DNA from: Actinomycetes bacterium
GTDB lineage: Bacteria; Actinomycetota; Actinomycetes; Actinomycetales; Cellulomonadaceae
Length of the DNA: 5,928 nucleotides
NCBI GenBank assembly: GCA_023426865.1
Contig: JAEZBT010000020.1
Coordinates: 1-5,928, forward strand
Direction: 5' to 3'
In this document: positions 1 to 4,689 of the stretch, piece after piece
Layout of the letters: every line of letters begins with the position of its first letter
Numbering within the stretch: position 1 is the stretch's first letter
Notes under the pieces: model-generated
Seen by the model: only the letters and a program-made list of their open reading frames with translations
Database searches by the model: none
What the model was told of the DNA's origin: nothing
Made by a program: the position numbers and the translations under genes

Positions 1-10
1 CCGGGCGCGC

Positions 11-33
11 GGGCGGCGGGCGGGCGTGGGGGG
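11..33 (+). other. G-quadruplex-type tract at left edge
   Basis: GGG runs lie at 11-13, 18-20, 22-24 and 28-33, separated by loops of 4, 1 and 3 bases, and a further GGG lies at 3-5. This meets the usual G3+N1-7 pattern for an intramolecular G-quadruplex on the + strand. It lies about 145 bp before the importer operon. It shares the 11-mer GCGGGCGTGGG (20-30) with the second such tract at 2822-2832. Folding is not shown by sequence alone, and G-runs are common in DNA this rich in G+C. Confidence 0.4.
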
Positions 34-41
34 ACCGAAGT

Positions 42-59
42 CCGAGGTCAGGGCCTCGG
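42..59. terminator. Small inverted repeat, possible terminator of an upstream gene
   Basis: The arms CCGAGG (42-47) and CCTCGG (54-59) are perfectly complementary around a 6-base loop. No T-run follows, which is usual for high-GC actinobacterial terminators but also leaves little to support the call. It could end a transcript entering from the left. A 6-bp stem is easily found by chance at this base composition, so the call is weak. Confidence 0.2.
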
Positions 60-67
60 CGCCCACC

Positions 68-73
68 TAGTCT
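68..73 (+). promoter_or_regulatory. Candidate -10 element for the ABC importer operon
   Basis: TAGTCT fits the actinobacterial TANNNT -10 pattern and is one of few AT-containing hexamers before the operon. No convincing -35 is visible 16-18 bp upstream. If used, transcription would start near 80 and leave a leader of roughly 98 nt containing the hairpins described separately. A weaker alternative is TTGCAG (77-82) paired with TTATCC (98-103), at a short 15-bp spacing. Confidence 0.25.
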
Positions 74-130
74 CGATTGCAGCGGTCGAGGTCGGGGTTA
101 TCCCCGGTCGCGACCCGGAGCCCGGACGCC

Positions 131-159
131 GCTGCCCGCGCGGGACGTCCGCGCGCAGC
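131..159 (+). promoter_or_regulatory. Strong leader hairpin before the importer operon
   Basis: GCTG (131-134) and CGCGCGG (137-143) pair with CCGCGCG (149-155) and CAGC (156-159). This gives an 11-bp stem with a two-base CC bulge and a GACGT loop. It ends only six bases before the Shine-Dalgarno core at 166-171, so in RNA it would border the ribosome entry site. It may have a translational or RNA-stability role. I do not recognise it as any known riboswitch class. GC-rich leaders form such stems readily, so function is inferred only from position. Confidence 0.35.
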
Positions 160-171
160 CTCCTGAGGAGG
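159..171 (+). promoter_or_regulatory. Ribosome binding site inside an inverted repeat
   Basis: AGGAGG (166-171) is a full-length Shine-Dalgarno core, 6 bases before GTG 178 and 9 before ATG 181, and it sets the start of the binding-protein gene. It is preceded by CCTCCT (159-164), its exact complement, with one base between them. A hairpin of CCTCC with GGAGG and a TGA loop could therefore hide the site. C159 is shared with the end of the larger hairpin at 131-159, so the two folds meet at that base. Confidence 0.6.
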
Positions 172-177
172 TACCCC

Positions 178-1239
178 GTGATGCGCACCCGACGTGTGCT
201 GGCCACCGCCGCCGTCGTGGCCCTGGCCGCACTCCTGCCCGGCTGCAGCGACTCCGAGCCGGCCGCGACGCCGTCGGCCACAGCGAGCGCCGACGCGAGC
301 GCCACCGAGCCCGCGGCTCCCGCGGAGGAGCCCACCACCGTCCGCGTCGCCTCCCTCAAGGGCCCGACGACGATGGGCCTGGTCGACCTCATGCGCGACG
401 CCGCCGCCGGCGAGACCGAGCAGGCGTACGAGGTGAACGTCTACGGCACGCCCGACGAGGTGGTCCCGCTGGTCAGCCAGGGCGCGGTCGACGTCGCGCT
501 GATCCCGGCGAACCTCGCCGCGGTGCTCTACAACCGCACGCTCACCGACGACGGCGCGCAGGTACAGGTCGCGGCGATCAACACCCTCGGCGTGCTGGGC
601 ATCCTCGAGAACGGCGACAGCGTCGACAGCATCGACGACCTCGCCGGCACGACGATCTACGCTTCGGGCAAGGGCGCGTCGCCGGAGTACGTCCTGAACT
701 ACCTGCTCGAGGCCAACGGCCTGACCCCCGGCGCCGACGTCACGATCGAGTGGCGCAGCGAGCACACCGAGGTCGCCGCGGTCCTCGCCTCGACGCCCGG
801 CGCCGTCGCGATGCTGCCGCAGCCGTTCGCGACCGTCGTCACCACGCAGAACCCGGCCGTGCGCCCGGCCCTGGACCTCACGCAGGAGTGGGACGCCGTC
901 GTCGACGACGGCTCGCAGCTCGTCACCGGCGTCGTCGTGGTCCGCACGGAGTTCGCCGAGCAGTACCCGCAGGCGCTGGCCGCGTTCCTCACCGACTACG
1001 AGGCGTCGACGGAGTTCACCAACGCCAACCCGGAGGAGGCCGCGGACCTCATAGTCGAGGCGGGCATCGTGCCTGCGGCGCCGATCGCGCAGGCCGCGAT
1101 CCCGGGCTCGCACATCACCTTCATCGACGGCGCCGAGCTGCGCTCGACGTTCTCCGGCTATCTGCAGGTCCTGTTCGACGCCGATCCGGCGTCCGTCGGT
1201 GGGACCATGCCGGGCGATGACTTCTACCTCGAGCAGTAG
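178..1239 (+). CDS. ABC importer substrate-binding lipoprotein (NMT1/THI5/SsuA-like)
   Basis: This is the extracytoplasmic receptor of an ABC importer, predicted to be lipid-anchored to the outer face of the membrane and to deliver ligand to the permease encoded next. The 353-residue product has a twin-basic N-region (R3, R5, R6), a hydrophobic stretch (7-20) and an LPGC lipobox with the lipidated Cys at 23. An Ala/Ser/Thr/Pro/Glu-rich tether spans about 24-52. The periplasmic-binding fold starts with VRVASLKGPTTMGLVDL at 55-71, a segment typical of this NMT1/SsuA-like group. GTG 178 and ATG 181 are adjacent in-frame starts and both suit the AGGAGG site; they differ by one residue. The ligand is unknown: relatives bind thiamine pyrimidines, sulfonates or nitrate-type compounds, and sequence alone does not choose between them. 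The 3' end overlaps the permease gene by 23 bp. Confidence 0.9.
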   Translation: MMRTRRVLATAAVVALAALLPGCSDSEPAATPSATASADASATEPAAPAEEPTTVRVASLKGPTTMGLVDLMRDAAAGETEQAYEVNVYGTPDEVVPLVSQGAVDVALIPANLAAVLYNRTLTDDGAQVQVAAINTLGVLGILENGDSVDSIDDLAGTTIYASGKGASPEYVLNYLLEANGLTPGADVTIEWRSEHTEVAAVLASTPGAVAMLPQPFATVVTTQNPAVRPALDLTQEWDAVVDDGSQLVTGVVVVRTEFAEQYPQALAAFLTDYEASTEFTNANPEEAADLIVEAGIVPAAPIAQAAIPGSHITFIDGAELRSTFSGYLQVLFDADPASVGGTMPGDDFYLEQ

Positions 1240-2098
1240 GCCGGGCGCCGACCGGCAGCCGGGCGGCCGCGCGTGGCGCGTCGCCCGGCCCCTGCTCGTC
1301 CTCGCGTTCTGGCTGGGGGTCTGGCAGCTCGGCGCGAGCACCGTCGGGCACGACTTCCTGCTCGCCTCGCCGGGGTCGACGGGGAGCCGGCTCACCGAGC
1401 TGGTGGTGACCGGCGACTTCTGGTCCACGGTCGGCTACTCGCTGGCGCGGATCACGGTCGGCTTCCTCGCCGCCGCCGTCGCCGGGGTCCTGACCGCCGC
1501 GGCCGCCGCGGCCTGGCGCGTGGTGGACGCCGTCCTCTCCCCCGCGATGACGGCCGTCCGGGCGGCGCCCGTCGTGAGCTTCATCCTGCTGGCGCTCATC
1601 TGGGCGGGCAGCAGCTGGCTCGCCGCTGTGACGAGCTTCCTCATGGTGCTGCCGATCGTGCACACCGCGGTGCTCGGCGGCATCCGGCAGCGGGACCGCG
1701 CGCTGCTGGAGATGGCGGACGTCTTCCGCGTCCCGCTGTGGCGCCGGTTCGTCGCGATCGACGTCCCCTCGGTGCTGCCGTACTTCGCGACGGCGTGCCA
1801 CGTCGGCGTCGGGCTGGCGTGGAAGGCGGGCGTCGCGGCGGAGGTCATCGGCCTGCCGCAGGGCAGCATCGGCGAGCGCATGTACCAGGGGAAGCTGCTG
1901 CTGAGCAGCGCGGACGTCCTCGCGTGGACGGTCGTCGTCATCGCCGTGAGCTTCGCGAGCGAGCGCCTGGTGGCCTGGCTCCTGGACCGTGGGCAGGCGC
2001 GGCTCGCGCTCGGCCGCCCGGCCGGGGACGGCGCGTCCGGCGCCTCGGGCGGGTCGCCGCGCACCACCGCCGACGACGCGCGGGGGGCCGCCGCATGA
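1217..2098 (+). CDS. ABC importer permease (BPD_transp_1, SsuC/ThiX-like)
   Basis: This is the membrane-spanning channel subunit of the importer. The 293-residue product has likely transmembrane helices near residues 24-40, 77-99, 114-131, 134-152, 188-206 and 234-256. The cytoplasmic EAA-type coupling loop is at about 165-190: EMADVFR, then an LW-RF segment and a PSVLP ending. The Gly normally seventh in EAA---G is Arg171. Residues 262-293 form a Gly/Ala/Ser-rich tail that looks disordered. I chose ATG 1217, inside the end of the binding-protein gene; GTG 1199 is a possible longer start. No good Shine-Dalgarno precedes either, so translation is probably coupled to the upstream gene. Its TGA overlaps the ATG of the ATPase gene (ATGA). 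Confidence 0.88.
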   Translation: MTSTSSSRPGADRQPGGRAWRVARPLLVLAFWLGVWQLGASTVGHDFLLASPGSTGSRLTELVVTGDFWSTVGYSLARITVGFLAAAVAGVLTAAAAAAWRVVDAVLSPAMTAVRAAPVVSFILLALIWAGSSWLAAVTSFLMVLPIVHTAVLGGIRQRDRALLEMADVFRVPLWRRFVAIDVPSVLPYFATACHVGVGLAWKAGVAAEVIGLPQGSIGERMYQGKLLLSSADVLAWTVVVIAVSFASERLVAWLLDRGQARLALGRPAGDGASGASGGSPRTTADDARGAAA

Positions 2099-2673
2099 CC
2101 GGCATCGCGCTGCGGGGCGTCCGCAAGGCGTACGGCGATCAGGTGGTGCTCGACGGCCTCGACCTCGACCTGCCCGACGGCTCGGTGACGGCCCTCATGG
2201 GCCCGAACGGCTCGGGCAAGACGACGATCGGCCGCCTGGTGCTCGGCCTGAACACGCCCGACGCCGGGACGGTCACCGGGCTCGAGGGCCGGCGCGTGGC
2301 CGCGACCTTCCAGGAGGACCGGCTCTGCGAACAGCTCACCGCCGAGGGCAACGTCCGGCTGGTGCTCGACCGGGCGCACGGTGCCGACGCGGTCGCCGCG
2401 TTGCGTGCCGCGGGACTCGACGACGACGCCCTGGCCAAGCCCGTGCGCGACCTGTCCGGCGGGCAGCGACGGCGGGTCGCCATCGTGCGCGCGCTGGTCG
2501 CGCCGGCCGACGTCGTCGTGCTCGACGAGCCCTTCAAGGGCCTGGACACCGCCGCGCGCGAGCTCCTGCTCGCCCTCGTCCGCGACCGCTGCGCAGATCG
2601 CACGGTCCTCCTCGTGACCCACGACGCCGCGGAGGCACAGGCGCTCGGCGCGACGGTCGTCACCCTCCCCTGA
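2095..2673 (+). CDS. ABC importer ATPase (compact, SsuB/ThiZ-like)
   Basis: This is the cytoplasmic ATPase that would power the importer as a homodimer on the permease. All catalytic motifs are present in 192 residues: Walker A GPNGSGKT (36-43), Q-loop Gln73, signature LSGGQ (120-124), Walker B VVVLDEP (140-146), D-loop GLD (149-151) and H-loop His176. The protein ends about 16 residues after the H-loop, so it lacks the C-terminal extension of many importer ATPases of about 240-260 residues, and its helical segment is also short. Its ATG sits in an ATGA overlap with the permease stop, and a GGGGGG run (2082-2087) ends 7 bases before it. It is the last gene of the operon; a repeat-rich intergenic region follows. 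Confidence 0.92.
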   Translation: MTGIALRGVRKAYGDQVVLDGLDLDLPDGSVTALMGPNGSGKTTIGRLVLGLNTPDAGTVTGLEGRRVAATFQEDRLCEQLTAEGNVRLVLDRAHGADAVAALRAAGLDDDALAKPVRDLSGGQRRRVAIVRALVAPADVVVLDEPFKGLDTAARELLLALVRDRCADRTVLLVTHDAAEAQALGATVVTLP

Positions 2674-2709
2674 CCGCCGCGCGGCCCCGGGCCACTCGCG
2701 CCCAGCGGG

Positions 2710-2786
2710 GTCGAGGTCGAGATCGAGCTTCTCCGTCGAGGTCGAGGGGCGCAACCCTCGACCTCGGTTCTGACCCTCGACCTCGG
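2710..2786. terminator. Nested inverted repeat between convergent genes, candidate bidirectional terminator
   Basis: CGAGGTCGAGGG (2737-2748) and CCCTCGACCTCG (2755-2766) form a perfect 12-bp stem with a GCGCAA loop. Each arm is also duplicated outward: GTCGAGGTCGAG occurs at 2710-2721 and 2735-2746, and ACCCTCGACCTCGG at 2754-2767 and 2773-2786. An outer stem (2712-2721 with 2776-2785) can enclose the inner one, or the arms can pair in alternative registers. It lies between the stop codons of the importer operon (2673) and the convergent deaminase gene (2838), the expected place for a shared terminator. No T-run follows on either strand. Confidence 0.55.
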
Positions 2787-2833
2787 CGGACGAGAGCGTG
2801 GACGAGGGCGAGGGCGAGGGCGCGGGCGTGGGC
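2786..2833 (+). repeat. Eight-unit GNGRRC hexamer array with G-quadruplex pattern
   Basis: Eight consecutive hexamers fit G-N-G-R-R-C: GCGGAC, GAGAGC, GTGGAC, three GAGGGC, GCGGGC and GTGGGC. The last five units give GGG runs at 2806-2808, 2812-2814, 2818-2820, 2824-2826 and 2830-2832, each separated by exactly three bases, which is a canonical G-quadruplex pattern on the + strand. The array stops two bases before the deaminase stop codon, so the - strand transcript would carry the C-rich complement just past its gene. It may have grown by slippage. A role in stopping transcription or replication is inference. Confidence 0.7.
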
Positions 2834-2835
2834 GG

Positions 2836-3330
2836 CTAGTAGTGGATCCGGTCGTCGCGGGCCAGCCACGCGTCCATCGGCGCGGCGGCGCCGGGGACCG
2901 GGTGGCGGTACACGGGTGTCGGCCACGTGGCCGGGTCGGTGCCCAGCAGCGCGTGGAAGCGGCGGTCGTCGAAGCCGGCGCGCTCGGCATCCAACCGGTC
3001 GGCCGCGTAGACGAGCCGGTCCGCGCGTGACCACAGCGCGGCGGCCAGGCACAGCGGGCACGGCTCGCACGAGCTGTAGACCGTGCAGCCGACCAGCGAG
3101 AACGTGCCGAGCGCCCGGCAGGCCGCCCGGATCGCGACGACCTCGGCGTGCGCGGTGGGGTCCGCGTCGCGGGTCACGCGGTTCTGCCCGACGGCGACCT
3201 CGACGCCGTCCCGCACGACGACCGCGCCGAACGGCCCGCCGCCGTCGGCCACGTTCGCCGAGGCGAGCGCCACCGCGCGGAGGAGCCACCGCTCGTCATC
3301 CGCCGCTGGGCCGATCGCGGACGCGACCAT
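2836..3330 (-). CDS. guaD: Guanine deaminase (GuaD type, cytidine-deaminase superfamily)
   Basis: Predicted to hydrolyse guanine to xanthine and ammonia in the cytoplasm, feeding purine breakdown or nitrogen supply. The 164-residue product aligns to Bacillus subtilis GuaD (156 residues, recalled from memory) with a constant offset of 8 and no gaps around the active site. Zinc ligands are His61 (HAE) and Cys91 and Cys94 (PCPLC); Glu63 is the proton shuttle. Asp122, in the GFDD motif, and the C-terminal Tyr164 match the B. subtilis Asp114 and Tyr156 linked to guanine recognition in its domain-swapped dimer. The tRNA adenosine deaminase TadA shares the core but not this ending. ATG 3330 is the only good start; it adds about ten residues before the conserved start of the fold. 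The gene is divergent from the M20 gene and convergent with the importer operon. Confidence 0.88.
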   Translation of the reverse strand: MVASAIGPAADDERWLLRAVALASANVADGGGPFGAVVVRDGVEVAVGQNRVTRDADPTAHAEVVAIRAACRALGTFSLVGCTVYSSCEPCPLCLAAALWSRADRLVYAADRLDAERAGFDDRRFHALLGTDPATWPTPVYRHPVPGAAAPMDAWLARDDRIHY

Positions 3331-3336
3331 CTCTCC

Positions 3337-3365
3337 AGCGTGCTCCGGCGTCGGCCGACCGGCAA
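3337..3365 (-). promoter_or_regulatory. Candidate leaderless promoter of the guanine deaminase gene
   Basis: Read on the - strand, TTGCCG (3365-3360), a 17-bp spacer and CACGCT (3342-3337) resemble -35 and -10 elements. The -10 lies exactly 6 bases before ATG 3330, at -12 to -7 if transcription starts on the A of the start codon. That is the geometry of leaderless actinobacterial genes. The GGAGAG between them is too close to the ATG to be a normal Shine-Dalgarno sequence. The spacer contains the palindrome GTCGGCCGAC (3350-3359), which could be an operator but is common by chance here. Confidence 0.4.
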
Positions 3366-3394
3366 CGGCAGGACGGGCCCGGGGCGAGGCGCGG

Positions 3395-3400
3395 GACAAT
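3395..3400 (+). promoter_or_regulatory. Candidate -10 of a leaderless promoter for the M20D gene
   Basis: GACAAT ends six bases before ATG 3407, so it occupies -12 to -7 if the mRNA begins at the start codon. No Shine-Dalgarno sequence is present at usable spacing, which supports leaderless translation. No clear -35 is seen 16-19 bp upstream. The surrounding GGGACAATGGG (3393-3403) is nearly repeated as GGGACACTGGG before the cold-shock gene. Confidence 0.5.
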
Positions 3401-3406
3401 GGGTGG

Positions 3407-4609
3407 ATGACCTCGACCCCCGCCGACCTGCTCGCCGCCGCGCAGGCCATCGCCCCCGATCTGACCGCGCTGCGCCACGAGCTGCACCGCACGCCGGAGC
3501 TCGGCCTCGACCTGCCCGCGACGCAGGCGATCGTCGTGCGCGAGCTCGCCGCCCTCGGCCTCGAGGCGACGCCCGGGCGCGGGCTCGACTCGGTGACCGC
3601 CGTCGTGCGCGGGGCCCGGCCCGGGCCGGCGGTGCTGCTCCGCGGGGACATGGACGCGCTGCCGGTGACCGAGGACACGGGCGAGCCGTTCACGAGCGAG
3701 CGCGACGGCGTCATGCACGCCTGCGGGCACGACCTGCACGTGGCCGGGCTGCTCGGCGCCGCGCGGCTGCTCGTGGAACGGCGCGCGGAGTGGGCGGGGT
3801 CGGTCGTGCTGATGTTCCAGCCGGGCGAGGAGGGCGACCACGGCGCGCGGTTCATGATCTCCGAGGGCGTGCTCGACGCCGCAGGCGAGCGGGTCGTGGG
3901 CGCGTACGGGCTGCACGTGGTGTCCGCGGAGATCCCGGTGGGCGTGGTGACCGCGCGCCCGGGGACGTACTACGCGGCCGCCGACCAGCTCTTCGTCACC
4001 GTGCGGGGGCGCGGCGGGCACGGCTCGATGCCGCACCTCGCCGCGGACCCGGTGCCGGTCGCCGCGGAGATCACGCTCGCGCTGCAGACGGTCGTCACGC
4101 GCCAGTGGGACGCGATGGACCCGGTGGTCGTGACGGTCGGGCGGATCAGCGCGGGAACGATCGACAACGTCATCCCGGCGACGGCGGAGCTCGCCGCGAC
4201 CGTGCGGACGTTCTCGCGCGAGGCGCACGCGGCCGTCCCGGACCTGCTCGTCCGGGCGGCGGAGCACATCGCCGCGGCGCACGGCATGACGGCGCAGATC
4301 GACTACGTGCGCGGCTACCCGACGCTGGTGAACGACGCCGACGAGGTCGCCCGCGCGGAGCGCGTCACGGGCGAGCTGGGCCTGACGTACGTGCCGGCGG
4401 CCGTGCCGGTGACCGGCGCCGAGGACTTCTCCTACGTGCTGGAGCAGGTGCCGGGCGCGTACGTCACGCTCGGCGCGACGCCCGTCGGCGTGGAGCCCGC
4501 GGGCGCGCCGTACAACCACTCGGCCCAGGCGCGCTTCGCCGACGAGGCCCTCCCCCAGGGCGCGGCGCTCCTGGCGGCCCTGGCCCTGGACCGGCTGTCC
4601 GGATCCTGA
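3407..4609 (+). CDS. M20D-family amidohydrolase (hippurate hydrolase / N-acyl-amino-acid hydrolase-like)
   Basis: A cytoplasmic dinuclear-metal hydrolase of peptidase family M20D, predicted to cleave the amide bond of an N-acylated or conjugated amino acid; the natural substrate is unknown. The 400-residue length is normal for the family. Visible motifs are RHELHRTPELG (23-33), GDMDALP (80-86), ACGHD with metal ligands Cys106 and His108, QPGEEG with Glu141 as likely general base and Glu142 as ligand, His170, the dimerisation-domain motif GGHGSMPH (203-210), GAEDFS (338-343) and His371 in YNHS. The Cys at 106 is typical of M20D. No signal peptide is seen. I chose ATG 3407 because the conserved N-terminal helix starts just after it and a -10 element sits at leaderless spacing; the open frame extends upstream but lacks family sequence. 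Confidence 0.9.
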   Translation: MTSTPADLLAAAQAIAPDLTALRHELHRTPELGLDLPATQAIVVRELAALGLEATPGRGLDSVTAVVRGARPGPAVLLRGDMDALPVTEDTGEPFTSERDGVMHACGHDLHVAGLLGAARLLVERRAEWAGSVVLMFQPGEEGDHGARFMISEGVLDAAGERVVGAYGLHVVSAEIPVGVVTARPGTYYAAADQLFVTVRGRGGHGSMPHLAADPVPVAAEITLALQTVVTRQWDAMDPVVVTVGRISAGTIDNVIPATAELAATVRTFSREAHAAVPDLLVRAAEHIAAAHGMTAQIDYVRGYPTLVNDADEVARAERVTGELGLTYVPAAVPVTGAEDFSYVLEQVPGAYVTLGATPVGVEPAGAPYNHSAQARFADEALPQGAALLAALALDRLSGS

Positions 4610-4647
4610 GCCGCTGGGCGCCGGCCGCTCGCCGCCGCCGCGTCGGG

Positions 4648-4653
4648 GACACT
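4648..4653 (+). promoter_or_regulatory. Candidate -10 for the tandem cold-shock-domain gene
   Basis: GACACT lies in GGGACACTGGG (4646-4656), which matches the element before the M20D gene at 10 of 11 positions. Transcription would start near 4660 and leave a leader of about 30 nt, unlike the long structured leader of enterobacterial cspA. No recognisable -35 is present. The 80-bp gap between the two genes also shows no strong terminator, so read-through from the M20D gene is possible. Confidence 0.4.
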
Positions 4654-4678
4654 GGGAGCTCACCGATCGTCATGTGAC

Positions 4679-4683
4679 AGGAG
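4679..4683 (+). promoter_or_regulatory. Ribosome binding site of the tandem cold-shock-domain gene
   Basis: AGGAG lies six bases before GTG 4690 and fixes that codon as the start; the encoded MPEGTVRWF is a normal cold-shock-domain beginning. Confidence 0.75.
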
Positions 4684-4689
4684 TCCGCC

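Noticed and set aside
2..70. Possible 3' tail of an upstream + strand gene (22 codons ending TAG at 68-70) or start of a divergent - strand gene at GTG 66
   Set aside because: Both are too short and low in complexity to support. The first 40 bases are dominated by a G-rich tract, and no Shine-Dalgarno or domain is visible.
106..115. Perfect 10-bp palindrome GGTCGCGACC in the importer leader as an operator
   Set aside because: At 75% GC roughly 15-20 perfect 10-bp palindromes are expected by chance in a window of this length. It is not distinctive without conservation data.
121..159. Guanidine-II (mini-ykkC) riboswitch, suggested by two small hairpins with ACG in their loops
   Set aside because: The loops read ACGC and ACGT instead of the required ACGR, and the stems do not match the paired-hairpin layout.
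80..177. TPP riboswitch in the importer leader
   Set aside because: The conserved CTGAGA and downstream pyrophosphate-binding segments are absent.
67..1428. Long open frame on the - strand opposite the binding-protein gene (453 codons)
   Set aside because: It is a shadow of high-GC codon bias. Its product is an Arg/Gly/Asp/Val-rich string with no domain, and the + strand gene has a lipobox, a ribosome binding site and a recognisable fold.
1273..2673. Single + strand open frame reading from within the permease region into the ATPase, suggesting a fusion
   Set aside because: Only the ATPase part is meaningful; the upstream part is an out-of-frame reading of the permease gene. The ATGA overlap gives a normal separate start.
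1435..2754. Long open frame on the - strand opposite the permease and ATPase; it also continues the guaD frame past its TAG
   Set aside because: No motif is present, and the overlapped + strand genes carry all ABC motifs. The Pro/Ser/Thr-rich stretch right after the TAG comes from the hexamer array. GuaD naturally ends in Tyr at this point, so read-through is not supported.
3350..3359. Perfect 10-bp palindrome GTCGGCCGAC in the guaD promoter spacer as an operator
   Set aside because: The same chance argument applies. Its position between -35 and -10 is suggestive but not enough for a separate feature.
3083..3406. N-terminal extension of the M20D open frame by 108 codons
   Set aside because: It overlaps the guaD gene, shows no family similarity, and the normal M20D N-terminus begins just after ATG 3407.
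3296..4663. 455-codon open frame on the - strand opposite the M20D gene
   Set aside because: Its composition is that of a shadow frame, and the + strand frame has the full M20D metal-site pattern.
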